Position numbers and translations under genes: made by a program. This document shows positions 8,200 to 21,407 of a stretch of DNA of 64,000 nucleotides, one piece after another; position 1 is the stretch's first letter; each line of letters begins with the position of its first letter. The notes under the pieces are model-generated. The model ran no database searches. It was not told the origin of the DNA and saw nothing but the letters and a program-made list of their open reading frames with translations. The stretch covers positions 120,928 to 184,927 of the forward strand of contig NZ_RBID01000019.1 in the NCBI RefSeq assembly GCF_003633895.1, written 5' to 3'. The stretch comes from Vogesella indigofera. Lineage in GTDB: Bacteria > Pseudomonadota > Gammaproteobacteria > Burkholderiales > Chromobacteriaceae.

Positions 8200-8901
8200 T
8201 TAGTTCGGGGCCAGTGGCGTTATTTCAAGCACCGTCACCTGTCCGTCGGCGATGCTGAAGGCGATGTTGCAGTCCGCCAGCCGCATGCCGTAGCGCCGCT
8301 GCGGATCGTCCTGGTAGGCCGGGCGCGGGTCCTGCGCCAGCACTTCCTCGATCAGCTGCGGCAGCCACACCGGGGCCTGCGGCCAGGCTTGCAGCTGCGC
8401 GCGCGCGGTCTCGCTCCAGCACACCGCCAGCTGCGGCGGCGGGCCGTCGACGAAGCCGCCGCGGGCGTCGGGCTTGGCCTCCACGAACGGGATGTAGGGC
8501 TTGATGTCCAGCACCGGCGTGCCGTCGAGCAGGTCGGCGCCGCTCAGCTGCAGCGTGACGCCGTGGCCGGTGTCGATGCCCTGCAATGCCACCAGTGACA
8601 GCCCGAGGCCGTTGGGGCGGTGCGTGGCGCGGCTGGCAAACACGCCGACCTTGCTGTTGCCGCCCAGCCGTGGCGGCCGTACCAGCGGCTGCCAGCCGCG
8701 CGCCAGCGTGTCGTGGAACACGAAGGTCAGCCACACGTGGGAGAAGTCTTCCAGTCCGCGCACGCAGTCGGGCTGGTTGTAGGGCGGCAGCAATTCCAGC
8801 GTGACCGGGGCGGACGGGGCCAGCGCCGGCTGGCGCGGGATGCCGAACTTTTCCTGGTACGGCGAGCGGATGATGCCGACGGGGGTGACCGAATATTCCA
8901 T
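8200..8901 (-). CDS. trmO: tRNA (N6-threonylcarbamoyladenosine(37)-N6)-methyltransferase TrmO
   Basis: Cytoplasmic SAM-dependent enzyme (formerly TsaA/YaeB) that methylates t6A37 to m6t6A in tRNA-Thr. 233 aa, with the family signature segments VGIIRSPY, KFGIPRQP, GLEDFSHVWL, FASRATHRPNGLGLS and DIKPYIPF. The length is typical. It is transcribed in the same direction as the downstream Tim44-domain gene, with an 80-bp gap. Separated from the upstream olsB-like gene by a repeat-built hairpin. Confidence 0.95.
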   Translation of the reverse strand: MEYSVTPVGIIRSPYQEKFGIPRQPALAPSAPVTLELLPPYNQPDCVRGLEDFSHVWLTFVFHDTLARGWQPLVRPPRLGGNSKVGVFASRATHRPNGLGLSLVALQGIDTGHGVTLQLSGADLLDGTPVLDIKPYIPFVEAKPDARGGFVDGPPPQLAVCWSETARAQLQAWPQAPVWLPQLIEEVLAQDPRPAYQDDPQRRYGMRLADCNIAFSIADGQVTVLEITPLAPN

Positions 8902-8923
8902 CCCGCGATTGTAACAGCGCGGT

Positions 8924-8961
8924 CAAGGTTGGCCGCAAGGCGGTGCCTGCGGCCAACCTTG
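8924..8961. repeat. Paired GGTTGGCCGC repeats forming a hairpin (possible terminator)
   Basis: Two exact repeat copies head-to-head: CAAGGTTGGCCGCA (8924-8937) and TGCGGCCAACCTTG (8948-8961) with a 10-nt loop, a perfect 14-bp stem. It sits between the olsB-like gene (ending 8971) and trmO. There is no T-run on the minus strand, so termination is possible but not canonical. Confidence 0.85.
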
Positions 8962-8970
8962 CACCACGCC

Positions 8971-9723
8971 TCAGCCGGCGGCGAAGTGCTTCTGGTGGCG
9001 CAGGTCGAGGCGGTTCATTGGCAGCAGCATGAAGAAATCGGCACAGTTGAAATCCGGATCCCACGCCGGCTCGCCGCACACCCAGGCGCCGGCACGCAGG
9101 TAGCCCTTGATCAGCGGCGGCAGCGGCGCCGGCGCTGCGTCGTCCTGCACCCGGTGCAGCGGCAGGGCCAGGTGCGGCGTCACCCGCCACTCCACCGGCG
9201 CCAGATGCTTGCCCTCCAGCTGGCGGTAGAGGCTGACCGCCTGGTGGCCACCGTCGGCGAGGCTGACGCTGGCGCAGCCGGCCAGGTACTGGCCGCCCTG
9301 CTGCCGCACATAGTCGGCGAGTCCGGCCCACAGCATGGCGATCACCGCGCCGCGGCGATAGTCCTTGTGCACGCAGGAGCGGCCGACCTCGATCACGTGG
9401 TCGCGGATGCCGGCCAGCCGCGACAGCTCAAATTCGTGCTCGGAATACAGTTGCGGCAGCTGCCGCGCCCTGTGCGGCGGCAGCATGCGGTAGGTGCCGA
9501 CCACCTTGCCGCTGGTGTTGTCCTCCACCAGCAGGTGATCGCAGTGGGCGTCGTAGTCGTCGCGGTCGATGCCTTCGGCGGCGGAGGCCAGCTGCGCGCC
9601 CATCTCGGTGGCAAACACCTGGTAGCGGAGCTTCTGTGCGCGGCGGATGTCCTTGTCGCTGCGCGCCAGTCGCACGCTCAGCCGGGGGGCGGTGCTGACC
9701 GCCAGTTGTTCGCTCAATTGCAT
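8971..9723 (-). CDS. OlsB-like GNAT N-acyltransferase
   Basis: 250 aa GNAT-fold acyltransferase of the OlsB / hemolysin-like family. Family members transfer a 3-hydroxyacyl group from ACP to an amino acid, classically ornithine in the first step of ornithine-lipid synthesis. Matching segments are RLARSDKDIRRAQKLRYQVF, DHLLVEDN, GTYRMLPP, IEVGRSCVHKDYRRG and PPLIKGYLRAGAWVCGEPAWD. The C-terminal DFNCADFFMLLPM block is typical of OlsB. The second enzyme gene, olsA, is not adjacent. Whether the substrate is ornithine is inference. ATG 9723 has AGGA upstream. Confidence 0.8.
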   Translation of the reverse strand: MQLSEQLAVSTAPRLSVRLARSDKDIRRAQKLRYQVFATEMGAQLASAAEGIDRDDYDAHCDHLLVEDNTSGKVVGTYRMLPPHRARQLPQLYSEHEFELSRLAGIRDHVIEVGRSCVHKDYRRGAVIAMLWAGLADYVRQQGGQYLAGCASVSLADGGHQAVSLYRQLEGKHLAPVEWRVTPHLALPLHRVQDDAAPAPLPPLIKGYLRAGAWVCGEPAWDPDFNCADFFMLLPMNRLDLRHQKHFAAG

Positions 9724-9878
9724 GCTGCATTCCTGTGCGGGGTCGATGGCTGCATGCTAAACGGCGATTCTGACAGCGCCGTGTCCAGACCATGAACGGT
9801 GGGTGACCGGGCGATGAAACCCTGATGACAGTCAGGGTGATGAAAATCAACGGCTTAGCCGCGGTGGCGGATTTCGGT

Positions 9879-9884
9879 TACAAT
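9879..9884 (+). promoter_or_regulatory. Possible -10 box upstream of mnmG
   Basis: TACAAT in GGTTACAATGTCCGG, 109 bp before the mnmG ATG. The -35 region is weak. Confidence 0.4.
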
Positions 9885-9920
9885 GTCCGGTTCTTTCCAT
9901 AGCCGGGCAGGTGCTGCCGG

Positions 9921-9934
9921 TTGCGGCCAACCTT
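9921..9934 (-). repeat. Dispersed TTGCGGCCAACCTT repeat, mnmG leader
   Basis: Exact 14-mer (reverse orientation) in the 5' leader, between the candidate promoter and the mnmG start. Confidence 0.85.
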
Positions 9935-9992
9935 GATACGGTGGCGGCACGGCGGCAACGGCTCACGGTCTTATTTAGCAGGCGGGCATTTC

Positions 9993-11885
9993 ATGATTTA
10001 TCCGACGACCTTTGACGTGATCGTGGTGGGCGGCGGCCATGCCGGTACCGAAGCCGCGCTGGCGGCCGCGCGCATGGGCTGCAACACCTTGCTGCTGACC
10101 CACAATATCGAGACGCTGGGGCAGATGTCGTGCAACCCGTCGATCGGCGGCATCGGCAAGGGTCATCTGGTAAAAGAAGTGGACGCGCTCGGCGGCGCGA
10201 TGGCGCTGGCCACCGACATCGGCGGCATCCAGTTCCGCACCCTCAACGCCTCCAAGGGCCCGGCGGTACGCGCCACCCGCGCCCAGGCCGACCGCGTGTT
10301 ATATAAAGCGGCGATCCGCGAGATGCTGGAAAACCAGCCCAACCTGACCCTGTTCCAGCAGCCGGTGGACGACCTCTTGATCGAGGGCGACCGTGTCGCC
10401 GGCGCCATCACCGCCATCGGTATCACCTTCCGCGGCAAGAGCGTGGTACTCACCGCCGGCACCTTCCTTTCCGGCAAGATCCACGTCGGGCTGGAAAACT
10501 ACAGCGGCGGCCGCGCCGGCGATGCTGCGGCGTCGACGCTGGGTGAGCGCCTGCGCGAGCTGAGTCTGCCGGTCGGCCGCCTGAAGACCGGGACCCCGCC
10601 GCGCATCGACGGCCGCAGCATCGATTTCAGCGTGATGGAAGCGCAGCCGGGCGACACCCCGGAGCCGGTATTCTCCTATCGCGGCAGCCGCGCGATGCAC
10701 CCGCAGCAGCTGCCGTGCTGGATCACCCACACCAACGAGCGCACCCACGACATCATCCGCAGCGGTTTCGAGCGCAGCCCGATGTTCACCGGCGTGATCG
10801 AAGGTGTCGGCCCGCGCTACTGCCCGTCGATCGAGGACAAGATCAACCGCTTCGCCGACAAGGACAGCCACCAGATCTTCCTGGAGCCGGAAGGCCTGAC
10901 CACGCACGAATACTATCCGAACGGGATTTCCACCAGCCTGCCGTTCGACATCCAGCTGGCGGCGGTACGCTCCATTCCCGGCCTGGAAAACGCGCACATC
11001 CTGCGCCCCGGCTACGCGATCGAGTACGACTACTTCGACCCGCGCGGGCTGAAGTCGACGCTGGAAACCAAGGCCATCCACGGTCTGTTCTTCGCCGGCC
11101 AGATCAACGGCACCACCGGCTATGAAGAAGCGGCGGCGCAGGGCCTGCTGGCCGGTCTCAACGCCGGCCTCTTCGCCCGCGAACAGGCCGGCTGGTGCCC
11201 GCGCCGCGACGAGGCCTATCTCGGCGTACTGGTGGATGATCTGTCCACCATGGGCGTGTCCGAGCCGTACCGCATGTTCACCAGCCGCGCCGAGTTCCGC
11301 CTGCAGCTGCGCGAAGACAACGCCGACCTGCGTCTCACCGAGGTTGGCCGCAAGCTGGGCCTGGTCGGTGACGCGCAGTGGGACGCGTTCTGCCACAAGC
11401 GCGACGCGGTCGAGGCGGAAAAGCAGCGCCTGGCCACGCACTACGTGCACCCGGGCAAGCTGCAGCCGGGCGAGGACGAGGCGATGTTCGGGCAGAAGCT
11501 GGCGCGCGAGTACAGTCTGCACGACCTGCTGAAGCGCCCCAACGTCAACTATCGCCAGCTGATGACGCTGTCGCAGGCGGGGGAGGGCGTGGCGGACGAG
11601 GTGGTGGCGGAGCAGGTGGAGATCCAGGTCAAGTACCAGGGCTACATCGACCGCCAGAACGAGGAAGTGGCCAAGCGCGAGCAGCTCGACGACGTCAGGC
11701 TGCCGCTGGACATCGACTACGCGCTGGTGAAGGGGCTGTCGAAGGAAGTGTCGCAGAAACTCAACCAGCATCGCCCGGAGACGCTGGGCCAGGCCTCGCG
11801 CATCCAGGGCATCACCCCGGCCGCGATCGCGCTGCTGCTGGTGCACCTCAAGCGCGGCTTCAGTGACGCCCGTCACGGCGCCTGA
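9993..11885 (+). CDS. mnmG: tRNA uridine-5-carboxymethylaminomethyl modification enzyme MnmG (GidA)
   Basis: FAD-dependent subunit that, with MnmE, installs cmnm5 at wobble uridine 34. 630 aa, the normal length. Visible motifs are the Rossmann FAD site [12 protein letters not shown], the GidA signatures [11 protein letters not shown] and [16 protein letters not shown], and the C-terminal MnmE-binding helical domain. ATG 9993 begins [15 protein letters not shown]; longer readings upstream run through the repeat-bearing leader. First gene of the mnmG-rsmG-parA-parB block common near replication origins. A near-repeat at 11341 is read in frame as EVGRK. Confidence 0.98.
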   Translation: MIYPTTFDVIVVGGGHAGTEAALAAARMGCNTLLLTHNIETLGQMSCNPSIGGIGKGHLVKEVDALGGAMALATDIGGIQFRTLNASKGPAVRATRAQADRVLYKAAIREMLENQPNLTLFQQPVDDLLIEGDRVAGAITAIGITFRGKSVVLTAGTFLSGKIHVGLENYSGGRAGDAAASTLGERLRELSLPVGRLKTGTPPRIDGRSIDFSVMEAQPGDTPEPVFSYRGSRAMHPQQLPCWITHTNERTHDIIRSGFERSPMFTGVIEGVGPRYCPSIEDKINRFADKDSHQIFLEPEGLTTHEYYPNGISTSLPFDIQLAAVRSIPGLENAHILRPGYAIEYDYFDPRGLKSTLETKAIHGLFFAGQINGTTGYEEAAAQGLLAGLNAGLFAREQAGWCPRRDEAYLGVLVDDLSTMGVSEPYRMFTSRAEFRLQLREDNADLRLTEVGRKLGLVGDAQWDAFCHKRDAVEAEKQRLATHYVHPGKLQPGEDEAMFGQKLAREYSLHDLLKRPNVNYRQLMTLSQAGEGVADEVVAEQVEIQVKYQGYIDRQNEEVAKREQLDDVRLPLDIDYALVKGLSKEVSQKLNQHRPETLGQASRIQGITPAAIALLLVHLKRGFSDARHGA

Positions 11886-11991
11886 GCGCCAAATTGCTGC
11901 ACTGCGCTCCGGAGTGCCGACTTCGGGGCGCATTTGTTTTTGATACCCGTTACAATCGGGCTATTCGTTTCCAATCATTGCCCACTTCATC

Positions 11992-12618
11992 ATGACGCAC
12001 CACGCAGAACTTACCCAAGGGTTGGCCGCAATCGGCCTGGAGCTGACGCCGGAGCAGATCACTCTGCTGGAGGGCTATCTGGGCCTGCTGGCCAAATGGA
12101 ACCAGACCTACAACCTGACCGCCATCCGCGAGGAAGAGCGCATGGTCAGCTACCACCTGCTCGACAGCCTGACGCTGGTGCCGCACCTGGCCGGCGGCAC
12201 GCGCCTGCTCGACGTCGGCTCCGGTGGCGGCATGCCCGGCATCCCGGCAGCGATCGCGCGCCCGGACCTGCAGGTGATGGTGCTGGATGCCAACCACAAG
12301 AAAACCACCTTCCTGCGCCAGGCGGTGATTGAGCTGAAGCTGCCGAACGTGGAGGTGATCACCGACCGCGTCGAGGCCTACCAGCCGGCGCAGAAGTTCG
12401 ACCGCATCACCAGCCGTGCCTTCTCCGAGCTGGCCGAATTCGTCAAGCTGTCCAAGCACCTGCTGGCCGACGGCGGCCAGTTCGTGGCGATGAAGGGGGT
12501 GTACCCGTACGAAGAAATCGCGCAGCTGCCGGAAGACTTCGCGGTGTCCGAAGTGCTGCCGCTCTCCGTGCCCGGCCTTGATGCCGAGCGCCACCTCGTG
12601 CGCGTCGTCGCCAAATGA
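11992..12618 (+). CDS. rsmG: 16S rRNA (guanine(527)-N7)-methyltransferase RsmG (GidB)
   Basis: SAM-dependent methyltransferase that makes m7G527 in 16S rRNA; loss commonly gives low-level streptomycin resistance. 208 aa with LDVGSGGGMPGIP (SAM motif I), WNQTYNLTAI and ITSRAFSELAEF. It overlaps parA by 4 bp (ATGA), indicating translational coupling. TACAAT at 11951-11956 may be a -10. Near-repeat GGTTGGCCGCAA at 12020 is read as GLAAIG. Confidence 0.97.
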   Translation: MTHHAELTQGLAAIGLELTPEQITLLEGYLGLLAKWNQTYNLTAIREEERMVSYHLLDSLTLVPHLAGGTRLLDVGSGGGMPGIPAAIARPDLQVMVLDANHKKTTFLRQAVIELKLPNVEVITDRVEAYQPAQKFDRITSRAFSELAEFVKLSKHLLADGGQFVAMKGVYPYEEIAQLPEDFAVSEVLPLSVPGLDAERHLVRVVAK

Positions 12619-13406
12619 CGGCACGCATCATCGCGGTCGCCAACCAGAAGGGCGGCGTCGGCAAAACCACCACCGTGGTCAACCTGGCGGCCAGCCTGGC
12701 CGAGCAGGGGCGTCGGGTGCTGATCGTCGATCTCGACCCGCAGGGCAATGCCACCATGGGCAGCGGCATCGACAAGAGCGCGTTGTCGCGCTCGGTCTAC
12801 CACGTGCTGCTGGCCGAGCACGAGGTGGCCGAGGTGGTGCAGCCGGCGAAGCAGGGCGGTTACGATGTGTTGCCGGCCAACCGCGACCTGTCGGCGGCCG
12901 AGGTCGAGCTGATGCAGGAGCTGGCGCGCGAGGCGCGGCTGAAGAACGCGCTGGAACAGGTGGCGGCCAACTACGACTACATCCTGATCGACAGCCCGCC
13001 GTCGCTGAACCTGCTGACGCTGAACGGGCTGGTGGCGGCGCAGGGCGTGCTGATCCCGATGGTGTGCGAATACTACGCGCTGGAAGGGCTGACCGACCTG
13101 GTCAACACCCTGCGCAAGGTGCGGCTGGCGGTCAATCCGAAAATCGAGATCATGGGCCTGCTGCGCACCATGTTTGATGCCCGCAGCAACCTGTCGCAAC
13201 AGGTGTCGGAACAGCTGGCGCGCCACTTCGGCGACAAGGTGTTCGATACCGTCATCCCGCGCAACATCCGCCTGGCGGAGGCGCCCAGTCACGGCCTGCC
13301 GGCACTGATCTACGATCGCAACGCCCGCGGTGCCCAGGCTTACATCGCCCTCGCGGCGGAGCTGACTGCCCGTCTCGAACCGCAAACAACCACAGCAGAA
13401 CAATAA
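12615..13406 (+). CDS. parA: Chromosome-partitioning ATPase ParA (Soj)
   Basis: Deviant Walker-type ATPase for chromosome segregation, binding nucleoid DNA and stimulated by ParB-parS. 263 aa. The Walker A motif KGGVGKTT lies at about residues 11-18, with DLDPQGNATMGSG and DSPPSLNLLTLN following. The start ATG overlaps the rsmG stop, and parB follows after 2 bp. No parS (TGTTTCACGTGAAACA-like) site was noticed in this window. Confidence 0.97.
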   Translation: MTARIIAVANQKGGVGKTTTVVNLAASLAEQGRRVLIVDLDPQGNATMGSGIDKSALSRSVYHVLLAEHEVAEVVQPAKQGGYDVLPANRDLSAAEVELMQELAREARLKNALEQVAANYDYILIDSPPSLNLLTLNGLVAAQGVLIPMVCEYYALEGLTDLVNTLRKVRLAVNPKIEIMGLLRTMFDARSNLSQQVSEQLARHFGDKVFDTVIPRNIRLAEAPSHGLPALIYDRNARGAQAYIALAAELTARLEPQTTTAEQ

Positions 13407-13408
13407 AG

Positions 13409-14266
13409 ATGGCCAAACTCAAAGGACTGGGCCGCGGTCTTGACGCGCTGCTCTCCACTGTCGAATCCGTTGACGACCGCCTGACCGCGCTGGCGATCGA
13501 ACGCATCCGTCCCGGCAAATACCAGCCGCGCAGCCAGATCGACGACACCGCACTGGAAGAGCTGGCGGCCTCGATTCGCGCCCAGGGCGTGATCCAGCCG
13601 GTGGTGGTGCGCGAGGTCGGCCTCGGCGACTACGAGCTGATCGCCGGTGAGCGCCGCTGGCGTGCCAGTCGCAAGGCCGGTCTGGCCGAGATTCCGGCGG
13701 TAATCCGCAGTGTTTCCGACGAAGCGGCGCTGGCGATGGGGCTGATCGAGAACATCCAGCGTCAGGAGCTGGACCCGATCGAGGAGGCACGTGGCCTGAA
13801 GCGGCTGATCGACGAGTTCGCCCTCACCCACGAGGCTGCCGCCGAGGCGGTCGGCCGTTCGCGCAGCGCGGTCAGCAACCTGCTGCGGCTGCTGGCGTTG
13901 CCGGAGCCGGTGCAGCAGATGCTGCACGATGGTCGCCTGGAAATGGGGCATGCCCGGGCACTGTTGCCGCTGCCGGTGCTGGAACAGATCAGCCTGGCGC
14001 AGCAGATTGCCGCCGACGGTCTTACCGTGCGCGAGGTGGAGCAAAAAGCGCAACAGCAGGATGGCAAGGTTGGCCGCAAGCCAACCGCGCCGGCACGGCA
14101 GGATGCCGACGTGCGCCGGCTGGCGGAAACGCTGTCCGAACAGCTGGGCATGAGCGTCAGTTTGCGCAATGCGGCGCGCGGCAACGGCAAGCTGATCATC
14201 GAATATGCAAATCTGGATGAACTTGACCGGCTGCTGGAAAAACTGCAAGCAAAATCAAAGTTGTGA
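13409..14266 (+). CDS. parB: Chromosome-partitioning protein ParB (Spo0J)
   Basis: parS-binding CTPase clamp, partner of ParA. 285 aa. The N-terminal lysine-rich MAKLKGLGRGLDALLS is followed by the ParB/Srx CTP-binding fold with IAGERRWRAS and ENIQRQELDPIEEA. A helix-turn-helix region (THEAAAEAVGRSRSAVSNLLRL) and a C-terminal dimerisation domain complete it. A repeat copy at 14066 is read in frame as KVGRK, falling in the variable linker before the C-terminal domain. Confidence 0.97.
   Translation: MAKLKGLGRGLDALLSTVESVDDRLTALAIERIRPGKYQPRSQIDDTALEELAASIRAQGVIQPVVVREVGLGDYELIAGERRWRASRKAGLAEIPAVIRSVSDEAALAMGLIENIQRQELDPIEEARGLKRLIDEFALTHEAAAEAVGRSRSAVSNLLRLLALPEPVQQMLHDGRLEMGHARALLPLPVLEQISLAQQIAADGLTVREVEQKAQQQDGKVGRKPTAPARQDADVRRLAETLSEQLGMSVSLRNAARGNGKLIIEYANLDELDRLLEKLQAKSKL
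14066..14080 (+). repeat. Dispersed AAGGTTGGCCGCAAG repeat inside parB
   Basis: Exact copy in the parB linker, codons for K-V-G-R-K from residue 220. Confidence 0.85.
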
Positions 14267-14303
14267 GCCGGCTTTTGGCCATAAACAGCGGAACGAAGCA
14301 AAG

Positions 14304-14333
14304 TTGACGCTTTCGTCACGTCAAGCCTATAAT
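14304..14333 (+). promoter_or_regulatory. Sigma-70 promoter of the atp operon
   Basis: TTGACG (14304-14309), 18-bp spacer, TATAAT (14328-14333), 24 bp before the atpI ATG. A near-consensus promoter fits the high expression expected of ATP synthase. Confidence 0.85.
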
Positions 14334-14357
14334 CGTCCGATTTTTTACGATTCAGAC

Positions 14358-15543
<1,186 letters not shown>

Positions 15544-15606
15544 TTTAACGATTTTCTTAGTACCTTTTTTCAAACCATCCTTGCACTTAGTCTTTAGGAG
15601 ATTTAA

Positions 15607-15894
<288 letters not shown>

Positions 15895-15943
15895 TTTTTA
15901 ACGCAAGCGGTTGTTGTCGTAACCCCACTGGAGGAAAACAAGC

Positions 15944-16414
15944 GTGGAATTCAATGCAACACTACTAGGCCAGGCGATCACGTTCGCTATCCTGGTATGG
16001 TTCACCATGAAGTTTGTTTGGCCTCCGCTTACCAACATGATGGACGAGCGTGCCAAGCGTATTGCTGATGGCTTGGCCGCTGCAGAGCGTGGCAAACAGG
16101 ATCTGGAAGCAGCCGAAAAGCGCGTTGCTGACGAACTTCGTCAGGCAAAACAACAAGCTACCGAGCTGATCCTGGCCGCTGAAAAGCGTGCCAACCAGAT
16201 CGTGGATGAAGCCAAGGACGCAGCTCGCACCGAAGGTGCAAAGCTGGTGGCGGACGCGAAGGCCCAAATCGATCAGGAAGTTTTGCGTGCCAAGGAGTCG
16301 CTGCGTGAGCAGGTTGCCTCCCTGGCCGTGAGCGGCGCGGAAAAGATCCTGCGCAAAGAGATCGATGCAGCCAAGCACGCTGATCTGTTAGCTTCCATCA
16401 AAGCGGAGTTTTAA
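15944..16414 (+). CDS. atpF: F0F1 ATP synthase subunit b (GTG start)
   Basis: Peripheral-stalk subunit, 156 aa: an N-terminal TM helix (about 5-27) and a long charged amphipathic helix ([20 protein letters not shown] onward). The start codon is GTG at 15944, decided by GGAGG at 15930-15934 with a 9-bp spacing and by the alignment [18 protein letters not shown]. Followed 7 bp later by atpH. Confidence 0.97.
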   Translation: MEFNATLLGQAITFAILVWFTMKFVWPPLTNMMDERAKRIADGLAAAERGKQDLEAAEKRVADELRQAKQQATELILAAEKRANQIVDEAKDAARTEGAKLVADAKAQIDQEVLRAKESLREQVASLAVSGAEKILRKEIDAAKHADLLASIKAEF

Positions 16415-16421
16415 ACAACTC

Positions 16422-16958
16422 ATGGCAGAACTTATTACCGTAGCAAGGCCCTATGCCGAAGCGGTATACAGCTTGGCCGCCGAGCAGCAGTCGCAGGCCA
16501 AATGGTCTGAAGCGCTCGCGTGGCTGGCTGCCATGGTGACAAACCCGGACGTGGCCCAGGTGGTCACCAACCCGAAACATACCGCGCAAGAGGTTGAGGC
16601 GCTGTTGTTGGACGTGTTGGGTGAACGTGGCAGTGATGACATCAAGCAGTTTGTTGTCACCCTCATCGAAAACCGCCGTCTGACATTGTTACCGGAAATT
16701 GCTGGCCAGTTTGAACAGCTCCGAGCCAAGTCCGAGGGAGTCGTCGACGCAGTCGTCGAATCGGCTTTCCCGCTGACCGAAGCTCAGCAAACCGATCTGA
16801 TCGCCGCGCTTACCAAGAAGTATGGCAAGACCGTACGAATTGAAGTGCGCGAAGCTGCCGAGCTTATCGGCGGCGTACGCATTTTGATCGGTGATGACGT
16901 GATTGACGCGTCTGTGAGCGGCAAACTGCACGCAATGGCGGCAAGCCTCAAGAATTAG
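16422..16958 (+). CDS. atpH: F0F1 ATP synthase subunit delta
   Basis: Stalk subunit linking the b dimer to the top of the alpha3beta3 hexamer. 178 aa. The N-terminal helical domain is [19 protein letters not shown], and the C-terminal part carries the conserved [21 protein letters not shown]. atpA begins 8 bp after its stop, with GGAGA between. Confidence 0.97.
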   Translation: MAELITVARPYAEAVYSLAAEQQSQAKWSEALAWLAAMVTNPDVAQVVTNPKHTAQEVEALLLDVLGERGSDDIKQFVVTLIENRRLTLLPEIAGQFEQLRAKSEGVVDAVVESAFPLTEAQQTDLIAALTKKYGKTVRIEVREAAELIGGVRILIGDDVIDASVSGKLHAMAASLKN

Positions 16959-16966
16959 GAGAGATC

Positions 16967-18508
16967 ATGCAGTTGAACCCCTCTGAAATCAGTGACCTGA
17001 TCAAGGCGAAGATTCAGAACCTGTCCGAAGGTGTAGAGACGCGTACCAAAGGTACCGTGATCTCCGTAACCGACGGTATCGTTCGTATCCATGGCCTGGC
17101 AGACGTGATGCAGGGTGAAATGCTCGAGTTCTCGGGCAACACCTTTGGCCTGGCCATGAACCTGGAGCGTGACTCCGTTGGTGCCGTGATCCTGGGCGAG
17201 TACGAGCACATCTCCGAAGGTCAGGAAGTTAAATGTACCGGTCGCATTCTGGAAGTGCCGGTAGGTCCTGAGCTGGTTGGCCGCGTGGTAAACGCGCTGG
17301 GTCAGCCGATCGACGGTAAAGGTCCGATCAACGCGACCAAATCCTCCCCGATCGAAAAGATTGCTCCGGGCGTGATTGCCCGTCAGTCCGTTTCGCAGCC
17401 TATGCAAACCGGCCTGAAGTCGATCGACGCCATGGTGCCGGTTGGCCGTGGTCAGCGTGAGCTGATCATTGGCGACCGTCAGACAGGCAAGACCGCTGTC
17501 GCACTGGACGCGATCGTTAACCAGAAAGGCACCGGCGTTGTCTGCATCTACGTAGCCGTAGGTCAGAAAGCATCGTCGATCGCCAACGTGGTTCGCAAAC
17601 TGGAAGAACACGGCGCGCTGGCCCACACCATCGTGGTTGCCGCGACCGCTTCCGAAGCTGCTGCGCTGCAGTTCATTGCCCCGTACTCCGGTTGCGCAAT
17701 GGGCGAATACTTCCGCGACATCGGTGAAGATGCGCTGATCGTATACGATGACCTGTCGAAACAGGCCGTTGCCTACCGTCAGATCTCGCTGCTGCTGCGT
17801 CGTCCACCGGGCCGCGAAGCCTATCCTGGCGACGTATTCTACCTGCACTCCCGTCTGCTGGAACGCGCTTCCCGCATCAACGAGGACGAGGTAGAGAAGC
17901 TGACTGGTGGCGCCGTCAAAGGCAAAACCGGCTCGCTGACCGCGCTGCCGATCATCGAAACCCAGGCTGGCGACGTTTCCGCCTTCGTTCCGACCAACGT
18001 GATTTCGATTACCGACGGTCAGATCTTCCTGGAAACCGACCTGTTCAACGCCGGTATCCGTCCTGCGATCAACGCCGGTATCTCGGTGTCGCGCGTGGGT
18101 GGTGCAGCTCAGACCAAAGTCATCAAGAAGCTGGGCGGTGGTATTCGTCTGGCACTGGCCCAGTATCGCGAACTGGCTGCGTTCTCGCAGTTTGCTTCCG
18201 ACCTGGACGAAGCAACCCGCAAGCAGCTGCAGCACGGTGAAGTGGTTACCGAACTGATGAAGCAGAAGCAGTTCTCGACCCTGTCGACCGCCGAAATGGC
18301 GCTGACACTGTGGTCGGTGAACAAGGGTTACTACGAAGATGTGCCGGTGAAGAGCGCGTTGGCTTTCGAAGCCGCCTTCCTGGCCTATGTTCGCGCCAAC
18401 CATGCTGACGTACTGGCTGCAACGGATGCGAGCGGTGACCTGTCTGCCGACAACGAAAAAGTACTGGCCTCGGCGATCGCGTCGTTCAAGGCTGGCTACA
18501 GTTTCTAA
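16967..18508 (+). CDS. atpA: F0F1 ATP synthase subunit alpha
   Basis: Non-catalytic nucleotide-binding subunit of F1. 513 aa. Walker A GDRQTGKT, the Walker B region [18 protein letters not shown] and the ATPase alpha/beta signature [17 protein letters not shown] are present. Length and motifs are canonical. Codon use is noticeably less GC3-extreme than in flanking genes, as expected for a highly expressed gene. Confidence 0.99.
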   Translation: MQLNPSEISDLIKAKIQNLSEGVETRTKGTVISVTDGIVRIHGLADVMQGEMLEFSGNTFGLAMNLERDSVGAVILGEYEHISEGQEVKCTGRILEVPVGPELVGRVVNALGQPIDGKGPINATKSSPIEKIAPGVIARQSVSQPMQTGLKSIDAMVPVGRGQRELIIGDRQTGKTAVALDAIVNQKGTGVVCIYVAVGQKASSIANVVRKLEEHGALAHTIVVAATASEAAALQFIAPYSGCAMGEYFRDIGEDALIVYDDLSKQAVAYRQISLLLRRPPGREAYPGDVFYLHSRLLERASRINEDEVEKLTGGAVKGKTGSLTALPIIETQAGDVSAFVPTNVISITDGQIFLETDLFNAGIRPAINAGISVSRVGGAAQTKVIKKLGGGIRLALAQYRELAAFSQFASDLDEATRKQLQHGEVVTELMKQKQFSTLSTAEMALTLWSVNKGYYEDVPVKSALAFEAAFLAYVRANHADVLAATDASGDLSADNEKVLASAIASFKAGYSF

Positions 18509-18552
18509 ACTGAGTCTTTCGGACAACCTCGAGTTAAAGAAAGGTTCGGGAT

Positions 18553-19419
18553 ATGGCAGTCGGTAAAGAGATTCTCACCAAGATCCGAAGCGTGCAGAAC
18601 ACGCAGAAGATCACCCGCGCTATGCAAATGGTGTCAACCTCCAAGATGCGCAAAACGCAAGAGCGTATGCGCGCTGCCCGTCCTTACGCCGAGAAGGTGC
18701 GCTCCGTTATGGCGCACCTGGCTTCGGCCAACACGGATCTGGAGCACCCACTGCTTGCACGTCGTGACGTTATCAAGCGTGCTGGTATTCTGTTGATCAC
18801 TTCGGACAAAGGCCTTTGCGGTGGCTTGAACGCCAATACCCTGAAGCGCTTTTATGCCAAAGTCAGCGAACTGCAAGCGCAAGATGTCGCAGTTGACGTC
18901 TGCGCCATCGGCCAGAAAGGCCTTGCAGCATGCCAGCGTGCCAAACTGAACGTTGTGGCAAGTGCGGTTCAGCTGGGCGATGTGCCCAAGCTGGAAAAAT
19001 TGATCGGCCCGCTTACAGTACTGCTGAAACAGTATGCTGAAGGCGAACTGGATGCGGTTTATATCGTGTATTCCCGTTTCATCAACACGATGAAGCAGGA
19101 GCCAGCCCTGGAACAACTGTTGCCGTTGACCGACGAGCATATGGTATCGGAGCACACCCATTCGTGGGACTACCTCTACGAGCCGAATGCCACTGACGTG
19201 ATGGAGTTCCTGGTGAAGCGTTATCTGGAGTCCGTGGTGTACCAGTCCGTGGCGGAAAACATTGCTTCCGAGCAAGCCGCCCGTATGGTCGCCATGAAGG
19301 CTGCAACCGATAACGCGGGTAATGCGATCAAGCAACTGCGTCTTGTGTATAACAAGTCGCGTCAGGCAGCAATTACCAAAGAGCTGTCCGAGATCGTGTC
19401 TGGTGCCGCTGCGGTATAA
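18553..19419 (+). CDS. atpG: F0F1 ATP synthase subunit gamma
   Basis: Central rotor shaft of F1. 288 aa. The N-terminal coiled-coil begins [28 protein letters not shown]. The C-terminal helix holds [15 protein letters not shown] and [19 protein letters not shown], the gamma signature. Standard length, in operon between atpA and atpD. Confidence 0.99.
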   Translation: MAVGKEILTKIRSVQNTQKITRAMQMVSTSKMRKTQERMRAARPYAEKVRSVMAHLASANTDLEHPLLARRDVIKRAGILLITSDKGLCGGLNANTLKRFYAKVSELQAQDVAVDVCAIGQKGLAACQRAKLNVVASAVQLGDVPKLEKLIGPLTVLLKQYAEGELDAVYIVYSRFINTMKQEPALEQLLPLTDEHMVSEHTHSWDYLYEPNATDVMEFLVKRYLESVVYQSVAENIASEQAARMVAMKAATDNAGNAIKQLRLVYNKSRQAAITKELSEIVSGAAAV

Positions 19420-19452
19420 CCGTCGCAGGACTGTAAAAGTTTATTGAGTTAG

Positions 19453-20856
<1,404 letters not shown>

Positions 20857-20871
20857 TCAAGGAGAGGGCTA

Positions 20872-21294
20872 ATGGCCAAGATGCATGTGGAAGTGGTCAG
20901 TACCGAACAGCAGATCTACTCTGGTGAAGCCGAATTTCTGGTGGCACCGGCTCAGGAAGGCGAGATCGGTATCTATCCACGTCACGTGCCGCTGTTGACC
21001 CGTATCAAGCCAGGCCTGTTGCGTTTGACAGTGCCTGGTTCCAAGGAAGAAGTGCTGGTGGCGGTATCGGGTGGCATGATGGAAGTGCAACCTAACCACA
21101 TCACGGTTCTTGCGGATACGGCGATTCGCGGTGAGGATCTCGATGAAGCGCGTGCGGCAGAAGCCAAGCGTACTGCTGAGGATGCCCTCAAGCATGCGGC
21201 CAGTGATCAAGACACGGCGAAAGCACAAGCTGCTCTGGCTTCTGCGATTGCCCAGCTCAAGGCACTGGAGTATCTGCGCAAGCGCGTGCACTAA
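20872..21294 (+). CDS. atpC: F0F1 ATP synthase subunit epsilon
   Basis: Regulatory subunit of F1 and last gene of the operon. 140 aa with an N-terminal beta-sandwich (VVSTEQQIYSGEAEFLVAPAQEGEIGIYP) and a C-terminal two-helix domain that can inhibit ATP hydrolysis. A terminator follows within 30 bp. Confidence 0.98.
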   Translation: MAKMHVEVVSTEQQIYSGEAEFLVAPAQEGEIGIYPRHVPLLTRIKPGLLRLTVPGSKEEVLVAVSGGMMEVQPNHITVLADTAIRGEDLDEARAAEAKRTAEDALKHAASDQDTAKAQAALASAIAQLKALEYLRKRVH

Positions 21295-21320
21295 GCGCGT
21301 CAGCGTTTGCTGTATAGTTC

Positions 21321-21348
21321 AGGCTGTCACTCCGGTGACAGCCTTTTT
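21321..21348 (+). terminator. Terminator of the atp operon
   Basis: AGGCTGTCAC-tccg-GTGACAGCCT followed by a T-run, 27 bp after atpC and before glmU. Confidence 0.92.
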
Positions 21349-21407
21349 CATTTCTGGATAGACAGGCAGACTCGCCGCCTGGCTATTGTCATTATCTGGA
21401 CTGTTGC

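Noticed and set aside
12615..14266. parS site near parAB
   Set aside because: No TGTTTCACGTGAAACA-like palindrome was noticed; a TGTTTCACGG half at about 438 inside rsmI lacks the second arm.
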